A DNA stretch of 64,000 nt, from positions 372,001 to 436,000 of the forward strand of contig NZ_FNFH01000003.1 of assembly GCF_900100355.1 (NCBI RefSeq). Reading direction: 5' to 3'. Position 1 is the stretch's first letter. The number at the start of each line of letters is the position of its first letter. Source of the stretch: Microbulbifer yueqingensis. Lineage in GTDB: Bacteria; Pseudomonadota; Gammaproteobacteria; Pseudomonadales; Cellvibrionaceae. This document shows positions 53,849 to 64,000 of the stretch, piece after piece. The translations under genes were made by a program, and so were the position numbers. Below the pieces are notes generated by a model. That model worked only from the letters and a program-made list of their open reading frames with translations, was not told where the DNA came from and ran no database searches.

Positions 53849-54511
53849 TCAGGCCTCCTGCGCTTTGGTGTTGGGCGCAATCTTGAACTCCGGTTCTTCC
53901 ACCTGGGCCGGCTTCCAGGCGCGGATTGCCCAGATGAACAGGCCGATCAGGAAGAAGGCACTCGGCGGCAGCAGCAGCATGCCATTTGGCACATACCAGC
54001 CACCGTTGTTCACGGTCTGCAGGATCTCGACACCCAGCAGCTTGCCGGCACCGAACAGCTCGCGGATAACCGCCAGGCCGATCAGGATCACGCTGTAGCC
54101 GAGGCCGTTGCCGAGGCCGTCGAAGAAGCTGGCCGCGGGGCCGTTCTTCATGGCGAAGGCTTCTGCCCGGCCCATCACGATACAGTTGGTGATGATCAGG
54201 CCGACAAATACAGACAGCTGCTTGGAGATGTCATAGGCCAGCGCCTTGATCACCTGGTCCACCAGGATTACCAGCGAGGCAATCACGGTCATCTGTACGA
54301 TGATCCGGATGCTGTTCGGGATCTGGGTGCGGATCAGGGAGACCAGCACGTTGGAACAGCACACCACCACGGTCAGCGCCACACACATAACCAGCGTCAC
54401 TTTCAGGGAGCTGGTTACCGCCAGCGCGGAACAGATACCGAGGATCTGCAGCGCAATGGGGTTGTTGTTAAAAATGGGTTCCAGCAGAGTATCTTTGGTT
54501 TTCATGCTCAC
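53849..54511 (-). CDS. nqrD: Na+-translocating NADH:quinone reductase subunit D
   Basis: A 220-residue six-helix subunit paralogous to Nqr[19 protein letters not shown] (Cys) and [22 protein letters not shown] (Cys) carry the iron-ligand cysteines. Overlaps nqrC by four bases and is followed by nqrE after three bases. Confidence 0.97.
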   Translation of the reverse strand: MSMKTKDTLLEPIFNNNPIALQILGICSALAVTSSLKVTLVMCVALTVVVCCSNVLVSLIRTQIPNSIRIIVQMTVIASLVILVDQVIKALAYDISKQLSVFVGLIITNCIVMGRAEAFAMKNGPAASFFDGLGNGLGYSVILIGLAVIRELFGAGKLLGVEILQTVNNGGWYVPNGMLLLPPSAFFLIGLFIWAIRAWKPAQVEEPEFKIAPNTKAQEA

Positions 54512-55290
54512 GCCTCCCCTGCTTTCAGGTTTTCCAGGAAGGGACCGTAGCCCTCGCTGCCGAGCCAGAATTCGATCAGGTTGCTGACGCCCCGGCTGGT
54601 CAGGGTAGCGCCAGACAGGCCGTCAATCTTGTACTCGGCGTTCGGGGTGTCCTTGTCGACACTGCCCTTGACGACGCTGAGGCCGACTTCGCCACTGTCG
54701 AGATAGACAGTCTTGCCGTGCCACAGGGCCTTCCAGTTGGGGTTGTCCACCTCACCGCCCAGTCCCGGGGTCTCCTTGTGTTCGTAGAACCCGATACCGG
54801 CAACTGTATTGAGATCGTTCTCAAGCGCGAGGAAGCCGTAAAGCTGTCCCCAGAGGCCGTAACCGCGCACCGGCAGGATGATCTTCTGCAGTTCGCCGTT
54901 CTCCTCCACCAGGAACACTTCCTTGATGTTTTCCCGGCGGCTGATCTTGGCGATATCCTCGGCGGGAGTCATCTTCTGGCTCGCGTCGGGGATTTTGGCT
55001 GCGGCGCGGCCGCTGCCACCAGCCGGCTCTTCGTCGGTGAAGGTGCCATTGCGAAGGTCAACGTACTTGATGCTGACTTTCGCGAACGCCTCTTCCACCG
55101 CCGCCTTGCCGGCCTGGTCGGGCTCGATCAGGTCGCCCGCCAGCAGCACATTGCGCTTCAGGTCCAGCGCCGCATTGGCCTGCTGCATCGGCTTGAGCAT
55201 GACCGCCGCGGTGGAGACCACGACGGAGCACACGATACACAGCACCAGCGCTACGATCAGGGTGCCTTTGACAGAATCTTTATTAGCCAC
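54508..55290 (-). CDS. nqrC: Na+-translocating NADH:quinone reductase subunit C
   Basis: A 260-residue subunit with one N-terminal helix (about 9-30) and a periplasmic flavin domain. The SGATLTS motif near the C terminus is the FMN attachment site (Thr) modified by Apb[16 protein letters not shown] and [12 protein letters not shown] are conserved. The start is GTG at 55290 with GGAGG upstream; the frame is open 15 codons further but those codons overlap nqrB. It overlaps nqrB by eight bases. Confidence 0.96.
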   Translation of the reverse strand: MANKDSVKGTLIVALVLCIVCSVVVSTAAVMLKPMQQANAALDLKRNVLLAGDLIEPDQAGKAAVEEAFAKVSIKYVDLRNGTFTDEEPAGGSGRAAAKIPDASQKMTPAEDIAKISRRENIKEVFLVEENGELQKIILPVRGYGLWGQLYGFLALENDLNTVAGIGFYEHKETPGLGGEVDNPNWKALWHGKTVYLDSGEVGLSVVKGSVDKDTPNAEYKIDGLSGATLTSRGVSNLIEFWLGSEGYGPFLENLKAGEA

Positions 55291-56494
55291 GTGCCAGCCT
55301 CCGTTTGATATTGGACTGCACCACGAAGTGGTCAAACAGCGGGGCGAACAGGTTGGCGAACAGGATCGCCAGCATGATGCCTTCGGGGAAGGCAGGGTTC
55401 ACGACGCGGATCAGGACCGTCATGACGCCGATCAGCATGCCGTAATACCAGCGACCCAGGTTGGTCATTGCTGCCGACACCGGGTCGGTGGTCATGAAGA
55501 TCAGGCCGAAGGCAAAACCACCAACTACCAGGTGCCAGTACCAGGGCACATTGAAGAAGGGGTTGGTGTCGGAACCGATCAGGTTGAAGATCAGGGAGGT
55601 GGCCATCATGCCCAGCAGGGTTCCAGCCACGATCCGCCAGCTGGCGATCTTCATGCCCATCAGGATGACGCCGGCGATCAGGATAACCAGGGTGGAGGTC
55701 TCACCGATGGAGCCGTGCATGTTACCCAGGAACGCGTCCCACCAGGTCAGCGGGCCCGCGGCCGCCTGGACCACACCGTTCTGCACGCCCTCGCTGGCCA
55801 GTACGGACAGCGCAGTCGCGCCGGAGTAGCCGTCCACTGCGGTCCACACCATGTCACCGGACATGGAAGCCGGGTAGGCGAAATACAGGAAGGCACGGCC
55901 GGTCAGTGCCGGGTTGAGGAAGTTTTTGCCGGTACCACCGAACACTTCCTTACCGATCACCACACCGAAGCTGATACCCATTCCCACCAGCCACAGCGGC
56001 AGGTCCGGCGGGCAGGCCAGCGCAAACAGGATAGAGGTTACAAAGAAGCCCTCGTTCACCTCATGCCCGCGCACGGCTGCGAACAATACCTCCCAGATAC
56101 CGCCGATGACGAAGGTCACCAGGTAAATGGGGAGGAAGAACATGGCACCGTAGACGAAGTTGTCCCAAGTGCTGGCCGGGTTGTAGCTGGTCAGCGCACC
56201 GATAATCGCGTGGCGCCAGCCCTCGAACTCGGTGGTACCCATGTCGGCAATAATCAGGTTGGACTGGTAGCCGATGTTCCACATGCCGAAGAAGGCCGCC
56301 AGCATGGCACAGGCCCAGACGCTGATCATAATGCGCTTCAGGTCGATACCGTCGCGCACGTGCGCCGTGGTCTTGGTGCGTTCGGACGGCTGGAACAGGC
56401 CAGTGTCCACCGCCTCGTACAGCGCGTAGAACTTTTCATATTTGCCGCCCTTGTGAAAGTGCGGCTCGATGGAATCAAGGAATTTGCGCAGCAT
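55283..56494 (-). CDS. nqrB: Na+-translocating NADH:quinone reductase subunit B
   Basis: A 403-residue membrane subunit with about ten helices that carries covalent FMN on Thr of SGATALS (in [15 protein letters not shown]) and riboflavin. [26 protein letters not shown] and [24 protein letters not shown] are diagnostic. It is the main Na+-translocating subunit. It starts two bases after the nqrA stop. Confidence 0.97.
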   Translation of the reverse strand: MLRKFLDSIEPHFHKGGKYEKFYALYEAVDTGLFQPSERTKTTAHVRDGIDLKRIMISVWACAMLAAFFGMWNIGYQSNLIIADMGTTEFEGWRHAIIGALTSYNPASTWDNFVYGAMFFLPIYLVTFVIGGIWEVLFAAVRGHEVNEGFFVTSILFALACPPDLPLWLVGMGISFGVVIGKEVFGGTGKNFLNPALTGRAFLYFAYPASMSGDMVWTAVDGYSGATALSVLASEGVQNGVVQAAAGPLTWWDAFLGNMHGSIGETSTLVILIAGVILMGMKIASWRIVAGTLLGMMATSLIFNLIGSDTNPFFNVPWYWHLVVGGFAFGLIFMTTDPVSAAMTNLGRWYYGMLIGVMTVLIRVVNPAFPEGIMLAILFANLFAPLFDHFVVQSNIKRRLARG

Positions 56495-56496
56495 CC

Positions 56497-57837
56497 TTAG
56501 CCCTCCTTCTCAATACGGGTCAGGTTGTCCCGCAAAATGGGGCCGTATTCATACTTGCCCGGACACACGAAGGTACACAGGGCCAGGTCTTCCTCCGCCA
56601 GTTCCAGCGCACCCAGTTGCTGGGCAGTGGCGGTATCGCCCACGATCAACGCACGCAGCAGCTGCGTCGGCAGGATATCCAGTGGCATCACCTTCTCATA
56701 GGTACCAATCGGCACCATGGCGCGCTCGGAACCATTGGTGCTGGTGGTAAAGTCGAACCGCTTGTTCTTGAACAGGCGGGACAGGTAGATGGGGAAAGCG
56801 GAGAAGCGCTTGTTGCCGGCACGCAGGTAGTGCAGGAACGGACGCTCGTGGCCTTCCTTGAGCACGCTGACCTGGTTGGCATAGCGCCCCAGGTAACCCA
56901 GCGGCCCCTCGGCGGCACGGCCACCGAAAACAGAACCGGAAACAATGCGGTTATCACCGTCTTGCAGCTCCCCTGCAGTCAGCTCGACCAGGCTCGCACC
57001 CAGCCGGGTGCGCAGCAGGCGGGGCTGCTTGACCTGCGGCCCCCCGAGAGCGACCACGCGGTCGGTGAACAGGCGGCCGGTCTGGAACAGCTTGCCCACG
57101 GCAATCACATCCTGGTAGCCGATGGTCACAACGGTGCGACCTGCACGGACCGGGCTGAGGAAGTGAATGTGGGTGCCGGGCAGGCCCGCGGGGTGCGGAC
57201 CGGCGAAGGCTTCGCGGCTCACACCGGGTGCATCCGGCACCGGGATATCGGCATCGGGGGCGGTGCATACGAAGGTTTTCTCCGCCAGGCGGGACAGGAT
57301 CTCAACGCCCTGGCTGAAGGCTTCGCGGTGTTCGGCGATGATCAGGGCCGGATCGGCGGCCAGCGGATTGGTGTCCATCGCGTTGATGAACACGGCCGCG
57401 GGCTCCAGGTCCAGCGCCGGAACCTTGCTGAACGGACGGGTCCGCAGGGCGGTCCACATGCCGGACTCAACCAGGTTCTCCCGCACCTGCTCAGCGGTCA
57501 GGGTCTTGAGCTGGTCGGCGCCGTAGGCGGCAAACTGCTCAGCCTCGTCACCTTCGATCTCGATAACCACCGACTGCAGTGCGCGGCGGGCGCCGCGATT
57601 AATGGCGACAACCTTGCCAGCCGCGGGTGCCGTGTAGCGGACACCCTCGGTTTTCTTGTCGGTAAACAGCAGCTGTCCGAGTTTGACGCTGTCCCCCTCA
57701 GCCACCGCCATGGTCGGCTTCATCCCGTGGTAATCGGGGCCGAGCACGGCGACGGTCTTGAGTGCAGGGCCATCGTGGATGACCTGCTCGGGCGCGCCGG
57801 ATATGGGTAAATCCAATCCCCGACGGATCTTTCTCAT
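56497..57837 (-). CDS. nqrA: Na+-translocating NADH:quinone reductase subunit A
   Basis: A 446-residue soluble-domain subunit and the first gene of nqr[65 protein letters not shown] and [18 protein letters not shown] are classic NqrA. Its product is at the quinone-facing side of the complex. The 366-base gap upstream (57838-58203) contains its promoter. Confidence 0.97.
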   Translation of the reverse strand: MRKIRRGLDLPISGAPEQVIHDGPALKTVAVLGPDYHGMKPTMAVAEGDSVKLGQLLFTDKKTEGVRYTAPAAGKVVAINRGARRALQSVVIEIEGDEAEQFAAYGADQLKTLTAEQVRENLVESGMWTALRTRPFSKVPALDLEPAAVFINAMDTNPLAADPALIIAEHREAFSQGVEILSRLAEKTFVCTAPDADIPVPDAPGVSREAFAGPHPAGLPGTHIHFLSPVRAGRTVVTIGYQDVIAVGKLFQTGRLFTDRVVALGGPQVKQPRLLRTRLGASLVELTAGELQDGDNRIVSGSVFGGRAAEGPLGYLGRYANQVSVLKEGHERPFLHYLRAGNKRFSAFPIYLSRLFKNKRFDFTTSTNGSERAMVPIGTYEKVMPLDILPTQLLRALIVGDTATAQQLGALELAEEDLALCTFVCPGKYEYGPILRDNLTRIEKEG

Positions 57838-58013
57838 ACGCCTATGCCTAAGTTTCTAGTTTAAGAAAGTATGCGAATACAGCCATCAGGCCGGGCGTAC
57901 CCCTGCCCTGGCCGGAGGCTGCACTCTGGAATTCACGCGCTGCGAGGACTTAAACCGCTTGGTGCCCGGCAGACGGGCAGGAGGTAGCAAGGCGGCCCCA
58001 CGAAACCGCGCGC

Positions 58014-58019
58014 ATTATA
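58014..58019 (-). promoter_or_regulatory. Candidate -10 box of the nqr operon promoter
   Basis: Minus-strand TATAAT at 58019-58014, with a weak TGGTAA-like -35 about 17 bases upstream. It gives a leader of roughly 170 bases before nqrA. The gap 57838-58203 also holds a perfect nine-base stem-loop (58161-58183, GGCCGCCGG with loop CGGGA) near the gap-gene 3' end, without a U-run. Confidence 0.5.
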
Positions 58020-58203
58020 AAGATGGGTCCGTCGCTTTACCAGAGTCCAGGGGGTCGAATTGGCGTATAGGAGGGAAATTTTTGCTGGAAAAACAAGGAT
58101 TTGAGATAACGGGTCGGCCGGGGCCTGCCGGCGCCGGCCGCCCCGCCAGTGCGGCCTTCAGGCCGCCGGCGGGACCGGCGGCCACAGTGACCGCCGGGAC
58201 AGG

Positions 58204-59661
58204 TCAGTCCTTGACCGGGAAAACCTTGTAGCGCACTCCTGCCATGTCCTCCAGGCAGCGCACCACCTGGCAGCTGTAACCGAACTCGTTGTCGTACCAG
58301 CAGTACAGCACGGCGTTATTACCGTCGACGATGGTCGCGATGGAGTCGAACACACAGGCGCGACGGGAGCCAACAAAGTCACAGGACACCACTTCAGGTG
58401 AGTTGGTGTAGTCGATCTGCTGGCGCAGTGGCGAATGCAGGGCCACCTCACGGACGTACTCGTTGAGCTCCTCCTTGGTAGTCTCCTTGCCCAGCCGCAG
58501 GTTCAGGATCGCCATGGATACGTTCGGGGTCGGAACCCGGATAGCATTTCCGGTCAACTTACCCTTCAGCTCAGGCAGCGCCTTGGCGACGGCTTTGGCC
58601 GCGCCGGTCTCGGTCAGGACCATATTCAGCGCTGCCGCCCTGCCGCGACGCTCACCCTTGTGGTAGTTGTCGATCAGGTTCTGGTCGTTGGTATAGGCAT
58701 GCACGGTTTCCACGTGGCCGTGCTCGACCCCGAAGCCGTCCATCATCGCCTTCAGCACCGGCACAATGGCATTGGTGGTGCAGGAGGCAGCGGAGATGAT
58801 CTTGTCATCATCCTTGATGTCATCGTTGTTGATGCCGTAAACGATGTTCTTGATATCGCCCTTGCCGGGAGCGGTGAGGATGACCTTGGAGGCGCCGGGG
58901 CTCTCCAGGTGCTGGCTCAGGCCCTCCTCGTCACGCCATACACCGGTGGAGTCCACCACGATGGCATCGTGGATGCCGTGCTGGGTGTAGTCCACTTCCT
59001 GCGGGGAGTTGGCGTAGATGACCTTGATCTCGTTGCCGTTGCAGATCAGCGAGCTGGTCTCCTCGTCCACGCGGATTGTGCCCTTGAAGGCGCCGTGCAC
59101 GGAATCGCGGCGCAGCAGGGAGGCGCGCTTGACCAGGTCGTTATCCGCCTTGCCCTTGCGCAGCACGATGGCCCGCAGGCGCAGGACGTCGCCACTGCCC
59201 GCCTTCTCGATCAGCAGGCGCGCCACCAGGCGGCCAATACGGCCGAAACCGTAGATCACAACATCCCGCGGTTGCGGGATCGGCTTGCCGGCACCCTCGG
59301 CCTCGGCCAGCTCCTCGCGGACGAACTCGTCCACGGACATGCCGCGATCGTCGCGCATGTATTTGTTGGTCAGGGTGCCCAGGTCTATGTGCACCGGACC
59401 CAGGTCCAGCTTGGTCATGGCTTCCAGCACCGGGTAGGTTTCCCACTCGGACAGCTCGTTGCCCTCAACCTGCCGCACAAAACGGTGCGCCTTCATGATG
59501 CTCAACACGGAGCGGTTTACCAGGTTGCGGCCGTACATGTAGATACCGACGTTACGCTCGCGGTTGAGCTTGCCGATCATCGGGATCATGGATTCGGCCA
59601 GCGCTTCGCGCTCTTTCCAGTCCTTGAAAAAATCCGCGGGCTTGGGTCGCTTCTGAGTCAC
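58204..59661 (-). CDS. Glyceraldehyde-3-phosphate dehydrogenase, long (485-residue) Pseudomonas type
   Basis: A 485-residue GAPDH-like enzyme. The N-terminal 125 residues (FFKDWKEREALAESMIPMIGKL...) are an extra domain found in the long Pseudomonas/Cellvibrionales GapDH proteins. The NAD-binding VVIYGFGRIGRLVARLLIEKA starts near residue 130, and the catalytic Cys lies in SAASCTTNAIVPVLK, with WYDNEFGYSCQVVR near the C terminus. The start is GTG at 59661 with AGAGGTG upstream. Its placement between nqrA and a divergent mfd equals the recalled P. aeruginosa order. Confidence 0.93.
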   Translation of the reverse strand: MTQKRPKPADFFKDWKEREALAESMIPMIGKLNRERNVGIYMYGRNLVNRSVLSIMKAHRFVRQVEGNELSEWETYPVLEAMTKLDLGPVHIDLGTLTNKYMRDDRGMSVDEFVREELAEAEGAGKPIPQPRDVVIYGFGRIGRLVARLLIEKAGSGDVLRLRAIVLRKGKADNDLVKRASLLRRDSVHGAFKGTIRVDEETSSLICNGNEIKVIYANSPQEVDYTQHGIHDAIVVDSTGVWRDEEGLSQHLESPGASKVILTAPGKGDIKNIVYGINNDDIKDDDKIISAASCTTNAIVPVLKAMMDGFGVEHGHVETVHAYTNDQNLIDNYHKGERRGRAAALNMVLTETGAAKAVAKALPELKGKLTGNAIRVPTPNVSMAILNLRLGKETTKEELNEYVREVALHSPLRQQIDYTNSPEVVSCDFVGSRRACVFDSIATIVDGNNAVLYCWYDNEFGYSCQVVRCLEDMAGVRYKVFPVKD

Positions 59662-59739
59662 TATCAGACACCTCTGCAATCAGTTGTGTAGGCAGGCAAA
59701 ACACGGCTGGCAACAGGGGCCCAGGCCGCGTGGCTGCGC

Positions 59740-59768
59740 ATTATCAGGATATGCCCGGGGGCGCGCAA
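59740..59768 (-). promoter_or_regulatory. Candidate promoter of the long gap gene
   Basis: Minus-strand TTGCGC (59768-59763), a 17-base spacer and GATAAT (59745-59740). It lies about 80 bases upstream of the gap start in the 312-base divergent region shared with mfd. Confidence 0.5.
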
Positions 59769-59973
59769 CCGAGCAAAAAAACGCCTGAAAATTGTAGTAA
59801 AACTACCAGTTCATCCCCACGGATCCCCTCGGCGAAAAGCCGCTTTGCAGGGCCGTCCCGGACCCCGACACTGGCTGTCGGGGGAACCCGGCCTGCACCG
59901 CCAGTTGTTCACAGTTACAATAGCCACCGCCCCGGGCCAAAGCCCGCCTGAAAGCGTGGATATACAAGGTACG

Positions 59974-62900
59974 ATGACCAATTTGCAGCCCTTCTCGCCG
60001 CCGCAGTTTCGCTCCGAAAATGACCGCCAGTTCTGGGGCGGCCTGCGTGGCGCTTCCGCTTCCCTGGCTATCCTGAGCGCCGCCCGGCGCAGCGATTCAC
60101 CGACCCTGCTGGTGGCCCGCGACAGCCTCGAGGCCCAGCGCCTGGAAGCCCAGCTGAAATTTTTTAACAACGGTCTTCCGACGGAGATCCTGCACTTCCC
60201 GGACTGGGAGATACTTCCGTATGACACTTTCTCCCCCCACCAGGACATTATCTCTGACCGCCTGGCCGCCCTCTATCGATTGCCCCGGATGGGTTCCGGC
60301 ATCATCATCGTGCCGGTCAGCACCCTCATGCATCGGCTCCCGCCGCGGGACTACGTGGCCGGCAATGCCCTGGTATTAAAGGAAGGCCAGCAGTTCGACC
60401 TCAGCAGCCAGCGCCGACTGCTTGAGCAGGCGGGCTACCATTGCGTCGACACCGTCTACGAGCACGGGGAGTTCGCGGTACGCGGCTCCCTGATGGATAT
60501 CTACCCAATGGGTAGCCCCCTGCCCTTCCGCATCGACCTGTTTGATGAGGAAATCGAGTCCCTGCGCACGTTTGATCCAGAGACCCAGCGCACGGTGGAG
60601 AAGGTCGATAGCGTAAACCTGCTCCCCGCGCGCGAATTCCCCATGCACAAGCCGGCCCTGGCGGGCTTCCTGCAGCGCTGGCATGAAGCATTCGACTCCG
60701 ATCCGACCCAGGTATCCATCTACCAGGACATCAGCGCGGGCATCGCCCCGGCGGGAATCGAGTATTACCTCCCCCTCTTTTTCGAGCGCTGCGACACCCT
60801 GTTTGACTACCTTCCGGAGGGCAGCGCCGCCTTCCTCCAGGGCGACATCCAGGGTCCACTGGAAAACTTCTGGAGAGAGGTGAACAACCGCTACGAAAGC
60901 CGACGCGGTGACCTGACCCGACCGATCCTGCCGCCACGCGAGATACTGCTGGAGATCAACGAGTTCAACGGCGCCCTCAAATCACTGCCCCGGGCAATTT
61001 TCTCTGATGAGGAGTTGCCTTCGGCCGAAGGCAATTACAACTTCGCCACCGCCGAGCCCCCGCGCCTGCCGGTGGACGGCAAGGCGGACAACCCCCTGGC
61101 GCAGCTGGAAAGCTACCTGATGGAGTACGACGGGCGGGTGCTCTTCTGTGCTGAGAGTGGCGGGCGCCGGGAAGCCCTGCTGGACCTGCTCGGCAATATC
61201 CAGGTGCAGCCGACCCAGTTCAGCTCCTGGTCTGACTTCCTCGCCAGCGACGAGACCCACGGCATCACCGTGGCTCCCATCGACCAGGGGCTGAACCTGC
61301 TGGAACCGGCGCTCGATGTCATCGCCGAGCCACAGTTGTTTGGCGAGCGTGTACTGCAGCAGCGTCGCCGCAAAAAAGCCAAGGACGATGCCGAGAATGC
61401 GGTACGGAACCTGGCCGAGCTGCGCATCGGCGCCCCGGTGGTGCATATTGACCACGGCGTTGGCCGCTACCGCGGACTGCAGCACCTGGAGATCGATGGC
61501 CAGCCGGCAGAATTCCTCATGCTGGAATATGCGGACGAGGCCAAGCTGTATGTACCGGTGGCCAGCCTGCACCTGATCAGCCGGTACTCCGGCGCGGACG
61601 AGGCGCTGGCCCCGCAGCACAAGCTGGGAAGCGAGCAGTGGCAGAAAGCCAAGCGCAAAGCGGCGGAAAAAGTCCGTGATGCCGCCGCCGAGCTGCTCGA
61701 CATCTACGCCCGCAGGGAGGCCCGGGTCGGGCACGCGTTTGGCGACCCCGGCCTGGCCTACCGCGAATTTACTGCGGGCTTCCCCTTCGAGGAGACGCCG
61801 GACCAGCAGCAGGCGATCGAGGCCGTAGTAGCCGACATGCTCTCCGATAAACCCATGGACCGCCTGGTGTGCGGCGATGTGGGCTTCGGCAAGACTGAGG
61901 TGGCTATGCGAGCCGCGTTCGTGGCGGCGCATGCCGGCAAGCAGGTGGCGATGCTGGTGCCTACCACCCTCCTCGCCCAGCAGCATTACCAGTCCTTCCA
62001 GGACCGCTTCGCCGACTGGCCCGTCAACATCGAGGTCATCTCCCGCTTCCGCAGCGGCAAGGAGATCGAAGGAATCAAGGAACGCGTGGCAAGCGGCAAG
62101 GTGGATATCCTTATCGGCACCCACAAGCTGCTGCAAAGCGACCTGGACTTCAACAACCTTGGCCTCCTGATTATCGATGAGGAGCACCGTTTTGGGGTGC
62201 GCCAGAAGGAGCGCCTCAAGAGCCTGCGCGCGGAAGTGGATATCCTTACCCTCACCGCCACACCAATCCCACGTACCCTGAACATGGCCATGGCCGGCAT
62301 TCGCGACCTGTCGGTGATCGCCACCCCGCCGGCACGCCGCCTGTCAGTGAAGACCTTCGTGCGCCAGCGTGACGAGGCCCTCATCAAGGAGGCGATCCTG
62401 CGGGAAATCCTCCGCGGGGGGCAGGTTTACTTCCTCCACAACGAGGTGAAGAGCATCGAGCGCATCGCACGGCAGCTGGAAGAGCTGGTACCCGAGGCAC
62501 GGGTCGGCATCGGCCACGGCCAGATGCGCGAGCGCGAGCTGGAACAGGTGATGAGCGACTTTTACCACAAGCGCTTCAACGTTCTGGTGTGCACCACCAT
62601 CATCGAGACCGGCATCGACGTGCCCAGCGCAAACACGATCCTTATCGAGCGCGCCGATAAATTCGGCCTCGCGCAGCTGCACCAGCTCCGCGGTCGCGTG
62701 GGCAGGTCCCACCACCAGGCCTATGCCTACCTGCTGACACCGGGCAGGCGCTCCATGACAGCCGATGCAGTCAAGCGCCTGGAAGCCATCAGCGAGGCCC
62801 AGGACCTGGGGGCGGGCTTTACCCTGGCCACCCATGACCTCGAAATCCGCGGGGCCGGCGAGCTGCTGGGTGAGGAGCAGAGCGGGCAGATCCAGAGCGT

Positions 62901-63429
62901 GGGCTTCACCCTTTATATGGAGATGCTCGACCAGGCGGTGAAGGCCATCCGCGAGGGCCGCACACCCAATATCGATGAGCCGCTGGAATCCCCCGCGGTG
63001 GACGTGAACCTGCGGGTGCCGGCACTGATCCCGGAAGATTACCTCCCGGATGTACACGGTCGCCTGATGATGTACAAGCGCATCGCCAACGCGAAGGACG
63101 CGGGAGAACTGAGGGAGCTGCAGGTAGAGATGATCGACCGCTTCGGCCTGCTGCCGGAGCCGGTCAAGCACCTCTTCCGTACCACCGAGATCAAGCTGGA
63201 GGCGGAGCGGATGGGTATCCGCAAGCTTGAGGCCTCCGCCGTTCGCGGACGCATCGAGTTTTCCGAGAATACGGCCGTCGATCCACTGACCCTGGTGAAG
63301 CTGGTCCAGACGCAACCGGGCCGTTTCCAGCTCCAGGGAGCCAACCAGCTGAGCTTCGCCCTGGACGAGGGCGGGTCCGACACCCGCCTGAATCAGGTTT
63401 CAGGTGTGTTGGAGCAACTGGCGCAGTGA
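59974..63429 (+). CDS. mfd: Transcription-repair coupling factor Mfd
   Basis: An 1151-residue translocase that removes stalled RNA polymerase and recruits UvrA. The UvrB-like N-terminal part (about 1-340) is followed by a RNAP-interaction region (IGAPVVHIDHGVGRYRGLQHLEIDGQPAEFLMLEYADEAKLYVPV), and the helicase domain with Walker A CGDVGFGKTEVAMRAAF, DEEHRFG (motif II), TATPIPRTL, VCTTIIETGIDVPSANTILIERADKFGLAQLHQLRGRVGRSHHQAYAYL. The C-terminal D7 region is present. The start MTNLQPFSPP at 59974 has AAGG upstream; a longer reading is not conserved. Confidence 0.96.
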   Translation: MTNLQPFSPPQFRSENDRQFWGGLRGASASLAILSAARRSDSPTLLVARDSLEAQRLEAQLKFFNNGLPTEILHFPDWEILPYDTFSPHQDIISDRLAALYRLPRMGSGIIIVPVSTLMHRLPPRDYVAGNALVLKEGQQFDLSSQRRLLEQAGYHCVDTVYEHGEFAVRGSLMDIYPMGSPLPFRIDLFDEEIESLRTFDPETQRTVEKVDSVNLLPAREFPMHKPALAGFLQRWHEAFDSDPTQVSIYQDISAGIAPAGIEYYLPLFFERCDTLFDYLPEGSAAFLQGDIQGPLENFWREVNNRYESRRGDLTRPILPPREILLEINEFNGALKSLPRAIFSDEELPSAEGNYNFATAEPPRLPVDGKADNPLAQLESYLMEYDGRVLFCAESGGRREALLDLLGNIQVQPTQFSSWSDFLASDETHGITVAPIDQGLNLLEPALDVIAEPQLFGERVLQQRRRKKAKDDAENAVRNLAELRIGAPVVHIDHGVGRYRGLQHLEIDGQPAEFLMLEYADEAKLYVPVASLHLISRYSGADEALAPQHKLGSEQWQKAKRKAAEKVRDAAAELLDIYARREARVGHAFGDPGLAYREFTAGFPFEETPDQQQAIEAVVADMLSDKPMDRLVCGDVGFGKTEVAMRAAFVAAHAGKQVAMLVPTTLLAQQHYQSFQDRFADWPVNIEVISRFRSGKEIEGIKERVASGKVDILIGTHKLLQSDLDFNNLGLLIIDEEHRFGVRQKERLKSLRAEVDILTLTATPIPRTLNMAMAGIRDLSVIATPPARRLSVKTFVRQRDEALIKEAILREILRGGQVYFLHNEVKSIERIARQLEELVPEARVGIGHGQMRERELEQVMSDFYHKRFNVLVCTTIIETGIDVPSANTILIERADKFGLAQLHQLRGRVGRSHHQAYAYLLTPGRRSMTADAVKRLEAISEAQDLGAGFTLATHDLEIRGAGELLGEEQSGQIQSVGFTLYMEMLDQAVKAIREGRTPNIDEPLESPAVDVNLRVPALIPEDYLPDVHGRLMMYKRIANAKDAGELRELQVEMIDRFGLLPEPVKHLFRTTEIKLEAERMGIRKLEASAVRGRIEFSENTAVDPLTLVKLVQTQPGRFQLQGANQLSFALDEGGSDTRLNQVSGVLEQLAQ

Positions 63430-63504
63430 TAGACTGTGCCCTCCGGGGCCCTGCCGACCGGCGGGCCCCGGGCGACACATAACAAAGCAAGCGGTATCAA
63501 TATT

Positions 63505-64000
63505 ATGCGATTGGTTCACCTCTGTACGGCCCTGCTGCTGGCCCTCACCGCCGCCGGCACCCAGGCGGCCAGCTATGCGGGCACCACCTTCGAGATCGAG
63601 ATGATCGTCTTCAGCCGGACCGACGGCATGAGTGGCTCGAGGGAAAATTGGCCCGCTAGCCCCCGCCTGTCCTACCCCGCAAAGTGGATTGATTTCACCA
63701 CCACCGGGGGTGAGGGTGAGCCGCAGCTGGTACCAGCCGCCACCCAGCTGGACAACAAGGCAGCTGCCCTGCAGCGCTCCGGCAACTACCGGGTGCTATT
63801 CCACAAGGCCTGGCAGCAGCAGCTGTGGCAGAAACGCCGTGCGCCCGCCATCCTCATCGAGGGCGGTGACACCTATGCCGGTCACAGCCAGCTTGAGGGA
63901 AGTATCAAGCTCAGCGTGTCCCGCTACCTGCACCTGAGTACCAACCTGTGGATGAGCGAGTTCGGGGAACCCGGGAGCGAAGGCGGTATCCTGCTGCCGA
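63505..64000 (+). CDS. csiV: CsiV-family protein, N-terminal part (runs off the window)
   Basis: The first 165 codons of a secreted protein. The signal peptide is MRLVHLCTALLLALTAAGTQA; then ASYAGTTFEIEMIVFSRTDGMSGSRENWP, GNYRVLFHKAWQQQLWQKRRAPAILIEGGD and the following SIKLSVSRYLHLSTNLWMSEF are typical of CsiV (PF10972), a peptidoglycan-binding protein known in Vibrio. It follows mfd by 75 bases in the same direction, as in Pseudomonas (recalled). Confidence 0.82.
   Translation, partial: MRLVHLCTALLLALTAAGTQAASYAGTTFEIEMIVFSRTDGMSGSRENWPASPRLSYPAKWIDFTTTGGEGEPQLVPAATQLDNKAAALQRSGNYRVLFHKAWQQQLWQKRRAPAILIEGGDTYAGHSQLEGSIKLSVSRYLHLSTNLWMSEFGEPGSEGGILLP

Noticed and set aside
58161-58183. Perfect stem-loop as the terminator of the long gap gene.
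   Set aside because: There is no U-run on the minus strand after the stem, so it cannot be called an intrinsic terminator.
57959-58231. A 90-codon plus-strand frame upstream of nqrA.
   Set aside because: It lacks a ribosome-binding site and family features and overlaps the nqr promoter region.

Overview
The window is chromosomal DNA from a GC-rich marine-type gammaproteobacterium. Its gene families and gene order resemble Pseudomonas and the Cellvibrionales (a Microbulbifer-like organism is my best guess, not proven). Evidence includes a Na+-translocating NADH dehydrogenase operon, GacA encoded next to uvrC, an AcnD/PrpF-type methylcitrate operon, lolCDE and a long Pseudomonas-type Gap beside mfd. 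Most genes lie on the minus strand.

Layout. 0-1.2 kb: 5' end of uvrC and gacA. 1.5-8 kb: envelope cluster exbB-exbD-msbA-lpxK-kdsB-murB-alkB, tightly packed and read leftward. 8-12.5 kb: two unrecognised secreted/outer-membrane proteins, then comEC. 12.8-29.5 kb: mixed accessory region with a porin, prpD, a serine hydrolase, purT, a RIO kinase, an OsmC protein, an M14 peptidase with two decayed partial copies of itself, a histidine kinase/response regulator pair, SOS-type DNA polymerase II, a tandem-repeat lipoprotein and a decayed REP-associated transposase. 29.7-34.5 kb: an AT-rich array of six minus-strand genes. Most are followed by attC recombination sites, two of them textbook quality; this is an integron cassette array with no integrase in the window. 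34.9-41.9 kb: methylcitrate (propionate) operon gntR-prpB-prpC-acnD-prpF with interspersed REP-type repeats. 42-64 kb: conserved backbone with a DUF2062 protein, lolCDE, an alpha/beta hydrolase, a thioesterase, sthA, nqrABCDEF-apbE-nqrM, gap, mfd and the start of csiV.

From memory of the P. aeruginosa map, comEC is directly followed by the DUF2062-lolCDE block, so the roughly 29 kb between 12.5 and 42.1 kb looks like inserted or rearranged material. prpD, usually at the end of the prp operon, lies about 19.6 kb downstream of prpF on the same strand, with the cassette array starting right where prpD would be expected.

The most interesting region is the cassette array. Its products look like defence or conflict proteins (Mrr-type endonuclease, a second nuclease-like fold, a one-motif PLD-like protein, a permuted papain-like protein and a HEPN-like protein). 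An outward promoter and a lone GTTAGGC core site lie at the array's upstream edge. Other points of note are a perfect terminator hairpin inside the apbE signal-peptide codons, two phased palindromic operators in front of the propionate regulator, and a duplicated copy of the LexA-box segment of polB.
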